Of a DNA stretch of 64,000 bases, positions 48,679 through 57,687 are shown one piece after another. The position numbers and the translations under genes were made by a program. The stretch covers positions 1 through 64,000 of the forward strand of contig JAXLRH010000011.1 in the NCBI GenBank assembly GCA_046331245.1. Reading direction: 5' to 3'. The stretch's first letter is position 1; every line of letters begins with the position of its first letter. A model generated the notes under the pieces. It was not told the origin of the DNA, did no database searches, and saw only the letters and a program-made list of their open reading frames with translations. This DNA is from SSF14 sp046331245. GTDB lineage: Bacteria; Actinomycetota; Acidimicrobiia; Acidimicrobiales; Microtrichaceae.

Positions 48679-50208
48679 ATGATCCCGTCGAGCCGCCCGC
48701 GTCGCGCGCTGCGGGGTCGGAGCGTTGCGAGCCTTGTCGCGCTCGCCGTCGCGGCGGCGCTCCTGTCGACCGTCCCCGCAGTCGCCGAGCGATCGACGGC
48801 GTCGGGGCGCGAGCAGACCACGACGACCGCCGTGCCGGGCTCCACGGCGTCGGACTCCGGCGGCCAGGTCGCCTACGTCACCCCGACCGGTGACGTGATG
48901 GTGGCCGAGGCCGACGGCTCGTCGCCGGTGAAGATCGGCCACGACGCGGCGACGAACCGGCGGGGCCTGGCGCCGCTGTCGTGGCGTCAGCCCGGCGCCG
49001 ACGCGGTCACCTACGTCCGCACCGACGGCGCCCTCGTGGTGGCGCCCACCGACGGCGCTCCCGAGACCGTGTTCGCGACCGACGCTGTGGTGCCCCCCGA
49101 TGCGGAGGAGGACATCCTCAGCTGGGACATCACGGGCTCGCTCCTCATCTACCTGGCGCAGTCGTCGCCCGGTCGCGTCGAGTCGCGTGTCGTCGACCTC
49201 ACCACCGCCGACGACACGCACCCGCCGCAGATCCGCCCCATCGGCAACCCCGAGCGCCGAACCGTGCTCGCGCAGGCGTTCTCGCCGATCGACCCGATCA
49301 TCTACCAGCGCACGGCCGACCCCGACACCGGACGCGAGTTCACGGTTGCGATCGTCGAGCCGTTCAAGGGCACGATCTTCGGCTCGAAGTTCAGCCTCGA
49401 CGACGTGACGTTCAGCCCCGACGGCCGTTACGTGTTCGCCGTGTCGAAGGGCAACGGGGACGTCCAGCAGCTCGTGCGGGTGTCGATGCGCAAGCCCACC
49501 GGCGCCGACCTCGTGAGCGACCACGACCGCGTGTGCAAGCCCTCCGTGTCGCCCGACGCCAAGCTCATCGTGTTCGCCGCCGGCTCGCGCTGCCAGGAGG
49601 TGTGGACGATCAAGTCGAACGGCACCGACCCGAAGCGCATCGCGAAGTCGGTGGGCGGCACCGCCGTGTTCGACATCGGCGACTTCAGCTGGAGCAGCGA
49701 CGGCCGGACGATCACGCACGCGGCCTGCAAGAGCACCGCCGGCACCACGACCTGTGGGGGCGGGTACTGGGACATCTCGGTCGACGGCCGGACGGTCAAG
49801 CCCCGCAGCGTGGCGGGCTCGGTGCTCCGGGCCCAGCGGCCGCTCCTGCGACCCGTGAAGGTGAGCGCCGACATCACCGGTCCGATCGTGTACCACGGCC
49901 GGGTGCAGGCCGGCGAGCAGTCGGTCGCCGATCCGCTCAAGCCGTCGGATCAGGAAGTGATCCACATCAAGGTCGTCGACCAGAACGACAACGCCCGCAG
50001 CTACGACCTCAAGCTGATCCACCCGGTGAACTCGGTGTGGGTGTCGGGCACGCTGCGCATCGTCGACTCCGGCTTCGACGAGGTGTTCCCGTTCTTCGGC
50101 CGGCTGCTGCCGTACAGCCTGGGCTACGCGAAGCTCCGCGGCATCTGGACCCGCACGCAGAAGATGCCGGTGCAGTCGGGCCAGCTCACGATGACGGTCG
50201 AACGGTAG
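48679..50208 (+). CDS. Secreted TolB-like beta-propeller protein
   Basis: 509 aa. A Sec signal peptide (about 1-36, SVASLVALAVAAALLSTVPAVA) and a Ser/Thr linker precede a propeller made of PD40-like repeats: TPTGDVMVAEADGSSPVKIG, VTFSPDGRYVFAVSKGNGD, PSVSPDAKLIVFAAGSRC, FSWSSDGRTITHAACKS. Two cysteine pairs could form disulfides outside the cell. Such domains bind partners or ligands; no enzyme motif is seen. The next gene starts 4 bases after the stop. Confidence 0.82.
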   Translation: MIPSSRPRRALRGRSVASLVALAVAAALLSTVPAVAERSTASGREQTTTTAVPGSTASDSGGQVAYVTPTGDVMVAEADGSSPVKIGHDAATNRRGLAPLSWRQPGADAVTYVRTDGALVVAPTDGAPETVFATDAVVPPDAEEDILSWDITGSLLIYLAQSSPGRVESRVVDLTTADDTHPPQIRPIGNPERRTVLAQAFSPIDPIIYQRTADPDTGREFTVAIVEPFKGTIFGSKFSLDDVTFSPDGRYVFAVSKGNGDVQQLVRVSMRKPTGADLVSDHDRVCKPSVSPDAKLIVFAAGSRCQEVWTIKSNGTDPKRIAKSVGGTAVFDIGDFSWSSDGRTITHAACKSTAGTTTCGGGYWDISVDGRTVKPRSVAGSVLRAQRPLLRPVKVSADITGPIVYHGRVQAGEQSVADPLKPSDQEVIHIKVVDQNDNARSYDLKLIHPVNSVWVSGTLRIVDSGFDEVFPFFGRLLPYSLGYAKLRGIWTRTQKMPVQSGQLTMTVER

Positions 50209-50212
50209 GCCC

Positions 50213-51613
50213 GTGGCGTTCGACACCGAGGTGCTGATCCCCGCGCTGCGCGCCCACCTGTTCGAGTGGTTGCCGCGTCAGCGGTGGTTCGACGCCATCG
50301 ACCGCGAGGTGGAGGACGTCACCGTCATCCGCACCGAGGCCGTCCGACGCGACTGGCCGCTGGTGATGTGGGTGCCGCTCGAGGTGATGATCGACGGAGC
50401 GCCCGTCATCTGCCAGACGGTGCTGGCGTTCGCCGCCGAGGTGCCCGACGAGGTGCCCGACCGGGCGATCGTGGGAGAGGTGCCCACCGGGGGCGAGGCG
50501 GTGATGGTGTACGACGCGCTGGCGTCGCCCGTGACCGCCGCGGCGTTCGTGGCGCACGTCAGCGGCGGGCTCACGTCGTCGAGCCCCGACCGCGTCGTCG
50601 ACACGCCGTGGATCACGACCGTCGAGCTGCCGCAGCAGCGTGAGGTGACCCTCTACCGGCGGGTGCAGGCGGGCGCCCACCCCGACGTCGAGCTCACGTC
50701 GTTGATCGCCGAGGCCGGGCACTCCATCGTGCGCCCGCCGGCCGCGGTGTGGCGCAAGAACCACTACGACCTCGCGACGCTGCGCCGCAACGTGCGCCGG
50801 GGCACCGACGGCGCCGAGCTGGCCCGGGCCTCGGTGTCGGAGCTGCTGCGCCGCCGCTGCCAGCCGCGGGAGAACCCGCTCGACATGATGGCGTCGCTCG
50901 TGGATCTCGGTCGTGCCGTGTCGGAGATGCACACCGATCTCGCCGACCGTCTCGGGGTGTCCGACGGCACCGGCGACGCGCTGTCCCGCAACCTCGCGGC
51001 GCGCCTTCCGCGGCAGCTGGACGACGCCGCCGCCGATCGGGTGGCGGCCGCCTACCGGCGCCTGAGCCACGCCGACGACCTCGGCGCCTTCATCCGCATC
51101 CACGGCAACCTCGAGCTGCGATCGGTGGAGCGGACGCGCAACGGCTGGCTGATGACCCGCTTCGGCTGCAACCCCGACTCGTCACTGGTGTTCGAGCAGG
51201 TGCCGCTCTCGCCGTTGTGCGACATCGCCTCGCTGCTCCACGGGTTCGGCGTGACGGCGGCGAGCGCGCTGGCCGATGTGATCGCGGAGCGCTCCGCCGA
51301 TGCGATCGCGACCCAGGGGAGCGACGAGCCCGACTTCTACGAGCAGGAGCACCGGCGCGAGCTCGCCGTGCTCGCCGAGGCGTGGGAGGAGCGGTCGGTC
51401 GACGCGCTCATCGCGGGCTACACGTCCAATGACGCCGTTCATCGCCTGCTCCCGGTGGAGCGGATCTCCCGCGACGCCCTGCTCGCGCTGTTCGAGCTGG
51501 AGCTCTCCGTGCGTGACGCGGTGAGGGAGCTGAGCCGTGATCCCGAGCTGCTGCGCATCCCCGTCGAGGACGTCGAGGATCTCGCCACCGGCGACGTCCG
51601 CACACGCTGGTGA
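50213..51613 (+). CDS. Maltokinase-like pseudokinase
   Basis: 466 aa, related to maltokinase (Mak/Pep2) of actinobacterial trehalose-glycogen metabolism. It keeps the N-terminal cap (EWLPRQRWFDA) and, in the C-lobe, IHGNLELRSVERTRNGWLM and PLSPLCDIASLLHGFG, which align with the maltokinase stretch HGDLHLGQ...DFEGEP...SPLRDVAGMLRSF. The catalytic Asp of HGD is Asn299 and the metal-binding DFE is RFG (Arg316), so phosphotransfer is very unlikely. It may bind a sugar or a partner, possibly the propeller encoded 4 bases upstream. GTG 50213 start. Confidence 0.75.
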   Translation: MAFDTEVLIPALRAHLFEWLPRQRWFDAIDREVEDVTVIRTEAVRRDWPLVMWVPLEVMIDGAPVICQTVLAFAAEVPDEVPDRAIVGEVPTGGEAVMVYDALASPVTAAAFVAHVSGGLTSSSPDRVVDTPWITTVELPQQREVTLYRRVQAGAHPDVELTSLIAEAGHSIVRPPAAVWRKNHYDLATLRRNVRRGTDGAELARASVSELLRRRCQPRENPLDMMASLVDLGRAVSEMHTDLADRLGVSDGTGDALSRNLAARLPRQLDDAAADRVAAAYRRLSHADDLGAFIRIHGNLELRSVERTRNGWLMTRFGCNPDSSLVFEQVPLSPLCDIASLLHGFGVTAASALADVIAERSADAIATQGSDEPDFYEQEHRRELAVLAEAWEERSVDALIAGYTSNDAVHRLLPVERISRDALLALFELELSVRDAVRELSRDPELLRIPVEDVEDLATGDVRTRW

Positions 51614-51652
51614 CGCTCACAGGATCGGGCTGGGCGCCGCAGCGGCGGTCGG

Positions 51653-51658
51653 TAGCCT
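51653..51658 (+). promoter_or_regulatory. -10 hexamer TAGCCT of rhomboid gene
   Basis: TAGCCT ends 6 nt before ATG 51665. Confidence 0.6.
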
Positions 51659-51664
51659 GACCCG

Positions 51665-52543
51665 ATGAGCTCGTACCCGTCGTCGCCCCCGCAAGGCGTC
51701 GAGCAGCACTGCTACCGCCATGCCGACCGTCGCGCCGGCGTGACGTGCCAGCGCTGCAACCGCCCGATCTGCCCCTCGTGCATGGTGTCGGCGTCGGTGG
51801 GGTTCCAATGCCCCGAGTGCGCGAAGAGCGGCGCCAAGCAGCAGCGGCTGGTCGACGCCTTCAAGCAGACGACCACGCCGCGGCTCACCTATGCGCTGAT
51901 CGCCGTGAACGTGTTGATCTACTCGATCGGCGTGAGCTCGTCGGCGTCGATCGGCGGTCAGTACGGGAGCTTCGAGGGCCGCTTCGGGCTCTACCGGGCG
52001 GCGGTGCACTACGGCGAGTGGTGGCGCATCTTCACCAGCGGCTTCCTGCACGCAAGCGTGTTGCACCTCGGCTTCAACATGTTCGCGTTGTACATGATCG
52101 GCGGGTTCCTGGAGCGCATCATCGGGCCGGTGAAGTTCGCGTTGATCTACGCGGTGTCACTGATCGGCGGGTCGCTCGGTGTGATCCTGCTGGCGGGGCC
52201 CCGTGACCTGACGGTGGGGGCGTCGGGAGCGATCTTCGGCGTGTTCGGTGCCTTCGCAGTGCTCCAGCTGAGCCGTGGCATGAACCCGATGCAGAGCGGC
52301 ATCGGCAGCACCATCCTCCTGAACCTCGTCATCACGTTCGCGGTGCCGGGAATCTCCATCGGGGGTCACCTGGGCGGCCTCTTGACCGGCGTGGCGTGCG
52401 CTGCGCTGCTCATCGGCATCAACCCCACGCAGGCGCGCGATCGGATGTCGAAGCTGAGGATCTACGGCCCGGCGGTCGCCGTGCTCGGTGTGGCGCTGCT
52501 CGGGGCCTCGTTGGCCGCGGCGCAGGCGTTGGGCGTCGGTTAG
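51665..52543 (+). CDS. Rhomboid family intramembrane serine protease
   Basis: 292 aa. Residues 10-60 form a B-box-like zinc finger (CYRHADRRAGVTCQRCNRPIC...CPEC), followed by about seven membrane spans. Catalytic Ser is in TVGASGAIFGVFGA and the His in ISIGGHLGGLLTG; the structural WWRIFTSGFLHASVLHLGFN is intact, so it should cleave membrane proteins. The zinc finger in front is a common actinobacterial arrangement. Its stop overlaps that of the convergent SRPBCC gene by 3 nt. Confidence 0.93.
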   Translation: MSSYPSSPPQGVEQHCYRHADRRAGVTCQRCNRPICPSCMVSASVGFQCPECAKSGAKQQRLVDAFKQTTTPRLTYALIAVNVLIYSIGVSSSASIGGQYGSFEGRFGLYRAAVHYGEWWRIFTSGFLHASVLHLGFNMFALYMIGGFLERIIGPVKFALIYAVSLIGGSLGVILLAGPRDLTVGASGAIFGVFGAFAVLQLSRGMNPMQSGIGSTILLNLVITFAVPGISIGGHLGGLLTGVACAALLIGINPTQARDRMSKLRIYGPAVAVLGVALLGASLAAAQALGVG

Positions 52544-52977
52544 TTCCCGAAACGCTCGCGCAGGTTGCGCATCGAGCCGCGCCACACGAGCCAGAGCACC
52601 GGGGTCGCGGCCCAGCTCCCGAGCGGGCCACCCATCCACCAGGGGAACGTGAGCTGCTCGCTCCACGTGAGCTTGGTGCGTCCTCTGGGTCGCTTGCGCA
52701 GGCTGATGACGCCCTCGCCGGTGACGAGCCCGACGTGGCGCACGCCCATCGCCAGCTCGGGCTTCCAGGCCGTGATCTCCATGCGGTCGGTCAGGCGGAA
52801 CGGGCCGACCTTCGTATCGCAGTCGAACGTCGTGCCGACGCCGGTGTGGGACTCGGACGTGAAGCGGATCGCGACCGCGTCGCGCATCCACTCGACGTGG
52901 CTGGAGACGTCGGCGAGGTCGGCCCACACCACGTCGGGTGGGGCATCGAGATGGGTGGACACTCGGAGGCGGGCCAT
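52540..52977 (-). CDS. SRPBCC family protein (polyketide cyclase-like)
   Basis: 145 aa START/Bet v1-like domain: STHLDAPPDVVWADLADVSS at the start, a hydrophobic ligand cavity, and the terminal long helix WRGSMRNLRERFG. Such proteins bind lipids or other hydrophobic ligands. Three bases after the methyltransferase stop, so probably one operon. Confidence 0.87.
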   Translation of the reverse strand: MARLRVSTHLDAPPDVVWADLADVSSHVEWMRDAVAIRFTSESHTGVGTTFDCDTKVGPFRLTDRMEITAWKPELAMGVRHVGLVTGEGVISLRKRPRGRTKLTWSEQLTFPWWMGGPLGSWAATPVLWLVWRGSMRNLRERFGN

Positions 52978-52980
52978 GCC

Positions 52981-53760
52981 TCAGTCTCGCCCGCCGGCAC
53001 CGCCGCCGACGACTCGGTAGACCGACACGTGGTGCGCGCTCTCGCCGGCGACGAACGGCGTGCCCGTCCAGTCCTCCAGCCGCTCGACGAGCTCCATCCC
53101 GGCAGCGGCCGCCATGGCGTCGAGCTCCTGCGGGGTGGAGACGCGGATCGTCCACGGCCGCAGGCGCGTACCCGCGTCGGTGATCTCGATGTGGTTGCCG
53201 GTGACCACCTGGGTGGTCGGGTCGGTGTCGGTGGCGATGAGCACGACGCGGCCGGGCTCGACCGAGCGGGTGACGAGGTCGCGCCGCCGCTCCGTGATGC
53301 CGGCCGGGACGAACGCCTCGAGCACCAGCAGCCCGCCGGCGCGGAGCGTGCTCGCAACGCCGGCGAGGCACCGCTCCTGCGCCCCGGGCGACGTCAGGTT
53401 GAAGATCAGGTTGTAGACGGCGACCACGGCGTCGAACGCGGCCCGTGGGTAGACCGAGGGGTCGGCGGCGTCGCCCGTGATGGTGGCGACGGCGTCGGCA
53501 CCGGGCTTGGTGGCGAGCTGCGCCAGCATGTCGGCGGACGAGTCGAGCCCGGTCACGGCGAATCCGGCGGCCGACAGAGCGAGTGCGACCCGTCCCGTGC
53601 CCACGCCCAGCTCCAGCACCTCGGCGCCGGCAGCCACCCGTCGGCCGAGGAACGACACGAGCGGCTCGGTGGGCATCTCCTGGTACCACTCGTCGTAGAC
53701 GTCGGCGAAGCTGCGGCCGTAGCGCTCCGGATCGTGGGCGGGGGAGTCGTCGGGCGGCAT
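52981..53760 (-). CDS. SAM-dependent methyltransferase
   Basis: 259 aa class I methyltransferase. The SAM-binding motif is VLELGVGTGRVALAL, followed by VTGLDSSADML and FDAVVAVYNLIFNL. The opening DPERYGRSFADVYDEWY is typical of the small-molecule group. Substrate unknown; the ligand-binding SRPBCC protein follows 3 bases later. ATG 53760 start; an upstream promoter lies in the short gap to the divergent membrane gene. Confidence 0.88.
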   Translation of the reverse strand: MPPDDSPAHDPERYGRSFADVYDEWYQEMPTEPLVSFLGRRVAAGAEVLELGVGTGRVALALSAAGFAVTGLDSSADMLAQLATKPGADAVATITGDAADPSVYPRAAFDAVVAVYNLIFNLTSPGAQERCLAGVASTLRAGGLLVLEAFVPAGITERRRDLVTRSVEPGRVVLIATDTDPTTQVVTGNHIEITDAGTRLRPWTIRVSTPQELDAMAAAAGMELVERLEDWTGTPFVAGESAHHVSVYRVVGGGAGGRD

Positions 53761-53839
53761 GGCGGGCAGTCTCCCACGACCGGAGGTGAGCCCCTCGCCC
53801 GCATCGAGCAGGCAGAATGGGCACTCGTCCTGGAGCGTC

Positions 53840-54823
53840 GTGCAACCCTTTCACCCCGAGTCAGCATCCCAACCGAACCCGTGGGCGTCGCCGAGCCAGG
53901 TGGTGGACACGCCGCGTGCGCCGTCGGCGCCGTTGGTGTTCGAGGAGCCGCGTCGGGCGGGCCGGGCCCTCGACGGGAGCCCCGTGGTGCGGTTACAGCC
54001 CCGCACCGTCGGCCAGCTCCTCGACGGCGGGTTCGAGGTGCTGCGGTTCCGCTTCCGCACGATCGCCGTCGTCGCGGCGACGCTCGTTCTTCCGCTCTAC
54101 GTGCTCCCGCAGGTGCTCGCCGTGGTGACGGGCACGCAGGTGTCGCAGAACCCGTTGTTCGGTTCGTCGAGCTCGTTCGGCTCCACCACGCAGCCGATCG
54201 GGTCGGGCTTCGTCGCGGCCCAGTGGTATGCGCTCGGCGCGGCGCTCGGCCTGGCGCTCGCCTCGATGCTGCTCGGCGTCGGCGTGTCGCACCTGGTGTG
54301 CGGGTGGCTGATCGGCGTGGACCGATCGGCGAACGAGACGCTTCGCTTCGTCCTCCGGCGCACGCCCGTGGTGCTCGGGGCGTTCGTCCTCGCGCTGCTC
54401 CTCAAGGCGCTGGGCGCGCTCGCGTGCTGCATCGGTCTGCTGTTCGTGGTGCCGCTCCTCAGCGTGCTGGCGCCGGTCGTCGGCGCCGAGGACCTCGGCG
54501 CCGCGAGCTCGGTGTCGCGCACGTGGAAGCTCGGCAAGCGACGACTCGGACCCCTCATCGGCGTGAGCCTGCTGTGGGGGCTCGTGTCGAGCGCGTTGTC
54601 GTTGGGCGTCCAGACGGCGGCCGCGGCGGCCGGGTACGCGGTCTCGAACTCGGTGTCCGGCGCCTCGATCACGGTGCAGGTGGTGTCGGTCGTGTCGACC
54701 GTGCTCCTCCTCGTGGTGCAGGTATCGGTGACGGTGCTCGTGTACATCGACCTGCGCGTGCGCACCGAGGGGCTCGACCTCCAGATGGACGCAGCCGAGA
54801 GGTTCCCCGTTGCTGTGGCGTGA
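53840..54823 (+). CDS. Membrane protein, start of MoxR-DUF58 operon
   Basis: 327 aa. A Pro/Ser-rich soluble head (about 1-75) ending with RTVGQLLDGGFEVLRFRFRT precedes about six membrane spans (IAVVAATLVLPLYVLP, LGLALASMLLGVGVSHLVCG and others). The LLDGGFEVLR...R lead-in is common to a family of actinobacterial membrane proteins related to the membrane part of glycerophosphodiester phosphodiesterases. GTG 53840 is chosen with GGAG upstream and CAGAAT as likely -10; earlier in-frame codons lie in the promoter. Overlaps the next gene by 14 bp. Confidence 0.75.
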   Translation: MQPFHPESASQPNPWASPSQVVDTPRAPSAPLVFEEPRRAGRALDGSPVVRLQPRTVGQLLDGGFEVLRFRFRTIAVVAATLVLPLYVLPQVLAVVTGTQVSQNPLFGSSSSFGSTTQPIGSGFVAAQWYALGAALGLALASMLLGVGVSHLVCGWLIGVDRSANETLRFVLRRTPVVLGAFVLALLLKALGALACCIGLLFVVPLLSVLAPVVGAEDLGAASSVSRTWKLGKRRLGPLIGVSLLWGLVSSALSLGVQTAAAAAGYAVSNSVSGASITVQVVSVVSTVLLLVVQVSVTVLVYIDLRVRTEGLDLQMDAAERFPVAVA

Positions 54824-55451
54824 CCCCACCCCGCCGGAGGTGCGGGACCGGATGCGGGACATCTTCAACCGCCCCGAGTTCCAGCGCTCGAAGAACCCCG
54901 TCCAGCGCCTGTGGGAACGTTTCATGGACTGGCTCTCGCGGCACTTCTCGCCCGACATCGGAGGCACGTCGTGGGGCGGCCCAATCGGGCAGCTCGTCGT
55001 GTGGACGGCCCTCGTCCTGCTGCTGATCGGCCTCGCCGTGATCATCTACCGCGTCGTCCGGAGCCGGCGTCCGCGACGCTCCGAGGAGCGGGCGGAGGCG
55101 ACGGTCTCGATCGAGGACGAGCGCGACGCCGCCGAGTGGGCCGGCGCCGCCGCCGACTTCGAGGCGCGGGGGGAGTGGAAGGAGGCGATTCGCTGCCGCT
55201 ACCGCGAGCTGGTCACGCGCCTCGTCGACGACGGCGTCGTGTCGTCGTCGGCCGGCCGCACCACCGGCGAGCTCCGCGCCGACGTGGCTGCCGCGGCACC
55301 GGAGGTGAGCGACGCCTTCGACGAGGCGACGCTGTTGTTCGAGCTGCCCTGGTACGCGCACCAGCCCACCGACGCCGCCGACAATCAGCGGTTCCGAACG
55401 CTCGCCACCACGGTGACGGATCACCGCCGACTCGCCGGGGCGGCGTCGTGA
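54810..55451 (+). CDS. DUF4129 domain membrane protein
   Basis: 213 aa. A short N-terminal amphipathic part (RDIFNRPEFQRSKNPVQRLW) and one membrane span (IGQLVVWTALVLLLIGLAVI, about 60-80) are followed by a soluble DUF4129 domain: ARGEWKEAIRCRYRELVTRL, GRTTGELRADV, and the ending LFELPWYAHQPTDAADNQRF. DUF4129 proteins go with MoxR and DUF58 in one operon and often link to transglutaminases. The TTG start 54810 has GAGAGG upstream; it lies inside the previous gene. Confidence 0.85.
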   Translation: MLWRDPTPPEVRDRMRDIFNRPEFQRSKNPVQRLWERFMDWLSRHFSPDIGGTSWGGPIGQLVVWTALVLLLIGLAVIIYRVVRSRRPRRSEERAEATVSIEDERDAAEWAGAAADFEARGEWKEAIRCRYRELVTRLVDDGVVSSSAGRTTGELRADVAAAAPEVSDAFDEATLLFELPWYAHQPTDAADNQRFRTLATTVTDHRRLAGAAS

Positions 55452-56629
55452 GCGGGCGCGAGGGCAAGCGCGGCTGGGTGCTCTGGGTGGTGCTCGTCGT
55501 CGTGTTCCTCGCCGTGGCGCTCATCCGGCCGTCGGCCCACCGGCCCTACGACCTCGCGTCCACCGAGGACGACGGCTACCGCGGACTGAAGCTCCTGCTG
55601 AGCGAGTCGGGCGCGACGGTGTCGAGCATCGATGCATCGGACCTCGACGCGGCTGCCGCCGGACGCTTCCCCGTCGTCTACGTGCCGGTGGCCGACTCCG
55701 TCGGTGCCGCCACCGCAACCCGGTGGCGGGCGTTCGCCGAGAACGGCGGCCGCCTCGTGCTCGGCACCCCGTCGAAGGAGTTCGGAACCAAGCCCGTCGG
55801 CTCCCCGTTCGACGCCAACTCGTCGATCGGTTTCGGTGGCGCGGGCGGGCCGCGCTTGTCCGACGTCTGCACGATCGAGCAGCTCGGCGGGGCGAAGGCC
55901 GTCGAGGCCCCGCTCCTCGACGTGGACGTGCGGGTGGGCGGGAGGGACAGCTGCTACGGCGACGGCACCGGTGCCCTGGTCGTGGTCGATCGAATCGGCG
56001 CCGGCGAGATCTTCACGCTCGCCAACCCCGACCTGTTCACGAACGTGCTGATGGGAGCACCCGAGCTCGACCAGAAGCGCGTGAGCAGCGTGCCCGACAA
56101 CGCCGTGCTCGCCGTCCGCCTGCTGGGTCGAGGGGCCGCCGGCGGTGAGGCGAGGCAGGTCGCCGTCGTCACGAGCGGCATCGAGGCGACACCGGTCGAC
56201 GGCACGAAGGGCATCACCGACTTCATCCCCTGGGGCGTGAAGCTCGGCCTGCTCGAGCTCGGCGCGGCCTTCGCCTTCTACGCGCTCTTCCGCGGCCGGC
56301 GCCACGGGCGGGTGGTCCCCGAGCCGGTGCCGGTGACCATCGCCGGCTCCGCGTTCGTCGGAGCGGTGGGCGACCTGCTCGAACGTCAGGGCGCCCACGC
56401 CCGGGCCGCGGAGGTGCTGCGCGCATCGCTGTGTCGCGAGCTCGCGCAACGCCTGGGCGTCCCCGTCGCCACCGACCGCTCGGCGCTGGCGATGGTCGTC
56501 GCCGAACGAACGGGCCGCGATCCTGCGGCCGTGTGGTCGGTCCTCTCCGACCCCGTCGACACCGAGTCGTCGCTCGTGTCGCTCACCCGGGAACTCGATT
56601 CGCTACGCCAGGAGGCACTCCATGTCTGA
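55448..56629 (+). CDS. DUF4350 domain membrane protein
   Basis: 393 aa. One N-terminal membrane span (WVLWVVLVVVFLAVALI), then a DUF4350 domain outside the membrane: YRGLKLLLSESGATV, PVVYVPVADSV, GGRLVLGTPSKEFG and FTLANPDLFTN, reminiscent of class I glutamine amidotransferase-like folds. A second span (LLELGAAFAFYALFRG, about 265-285) leads to a cytoplasmic helical tail. The GTG start overlaps the DUF4129 stop by 4 bp and its end overlaps the moxR start by 8 bp. Confidence 0.85.
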   Translation: MSGREGKRGWVLWVVLVVVFLAVALIRPSAHRPYDLASTEDDGYRGLKLLLSESGATVSSIDASDLDAAAAGRFPVVYVPVADSVGAATATRWRAFAENGGRLVLGTPSKEFGTKPVGSPFDANSSIGFGGAGGPRLSDVCTIEQLGGAKAVEAPLLDVDVRVGGRDSCYGDGTGALVVVDRIGAGEIFTLANPDLFTNVLMGAPELDQKRVSSVPDNAVLAVRLLGRGAAGGEARQVAVVTSGIEATPVDGTKGITDFIPWGVKLGLLELGAAFAFYALFRGRRHGRVVPEPVPVTIAGSAFVGAVGDLLERQGAHARAAEVLRASLCRELAQRLGVPVATDRSALAMVVAERTGRDPAAVWSVLSDPVDTESSLVSLTRELDSLRQEALHV

Positions 56630-57662
56630 CCCGTCCCCACCGCCGTTCGCCCCACCGCCCGGCGCCACGCCTCCTGGGACCCCGCCTCCCGGCGCGATGG
56701 CGCAGGGTGCGGCGTCGTCCGCCCGCGACGCGATCCTCGCCCTGCGCGGCGAGGTGGGCAAGGTCGTCGTCGGCCAGGAGGGCACCCTCTCGGGCCTCGT
56801 CGCCGCGCTGCTGGTGCGCGGGCACGTGCTGCTCGAGGGCGTTCCCGGCGTGGCGAAGACGCTGCTCGTGAAGACGCTGGCCACCGCGCTCGACCTCGAC
56901 TTCAAGCGCGTGCAGTTCACGCCCGACCTGATGCCGTCCGACGTCACGGGCCAGACGATCCTCGACGTCGCCGACGGCTCGTTCCGCTTCCGGCAGGGCC
57001 CCGTCTTCACCAACCTGCTGCTCGCCGACGAGATCAACCGCACGCCCCCGAAGACGCAGGCGTCGCTCCTCGAGGCGATGGAGGAGCGGCAGGTGTCGGT
57101 GGAGGGCACGAGCCGTCCGCTTCCCGACCCGTTCATCGTGATCGCCACGCAGAACCCGGTGGAGTACGAGGGCACCTATCCGCTGCCCGAGGCGCAGCTC
57201 GACCGCTTCATGTTCAAGCTGCTCGTCGGGTACCCGTCCGCCGAGCAGGAGACCGAGGTGCTGAGCCGGCACAACCAGGGCCTCGACCCCCACGACGTGG
57301 TGGCCGCCGGCGTGCGGCCGGTCGCAACGGTTGCCGACCTCCACCAGGCCCGTCTCGAGATCGACCGGGTGATCGTCGAACCGGTCATCCTCCAGTACCT
57401 CGTGGCGCTCTGCCGGGCCACCCGCGAGACGCCCGCCGTGCAGCTCGGCGTGTCGCCCCGTGGCGCCGCAGCGCTCCTGCACGCCGCCAAGGCGTGGGCG
57501 TGGCTGTCGGGCCGCGGGTTCGTGAGCGCCGACGAGGTGAAGGCGGTCGCGAAGCCGGTGCTGCGCCACCGCCTCCTCGTGCGCCCCGAGCTGGAGCTCG
57601 AGGGCACGACGCCCGACGGCGTGCTCGACTCCCTGCTCGCCACCGTCCCATCGCCCCGTTGA
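56622..57662 (+). CDS. MoxR family AAA+ ATPase
   Basis: 346 aa. A Pro-rich N-terminus (PPPFAPPPGATPPG, first ~30 residues) precedes the AAA core: LLEGVPGVAKTLLV Walker A, NLLLADEINRTPPKTQASLLEA Walker B and MoxR signature, IATQNPVEYEGTYPLPEAQLD sensor 1. The C-terminal lid has the ARxSPR-like VSPRGAAALLHAAKAWA. MoxR proteins remodel or insert metal into partner proteins with a MIDAS/VWA or DUF58 domain, here the next gene. Confidence 0.93.
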   Translation: MSDPSPPPFAPPPGATPPGTPPPGAMAQGAASSARDAILALRGEVGKVVVGQEGTLSGLVAALLVRGHVLLEGVPGVAKTLLVKTLATALDLDFKRVQFTPDLMPSDVTGQTILDVADGSFRFRQGPVFTNLLLADEINRTPPKTQASLLEAMEERQVSVEGTSRPLPDPFIVIATQNPVEYEGTYPLPEAQLDRFMFKLLVGYPSAEQETEVLSRHNQGLDPHDVVAAGVRPVATVADLHQARLEIDRVIVEPVILQYLVALCRATRETPAVQLGVSPRGAAALLHAAKAWAWLSGRGFVSADEVKAVAKPVLRHRLLVRPELELEGTTPDGVLDSLLATVPSPR

Positions 57663-57687
57663 CGTCCGTCGCGTCGCCGCTGCCCTC

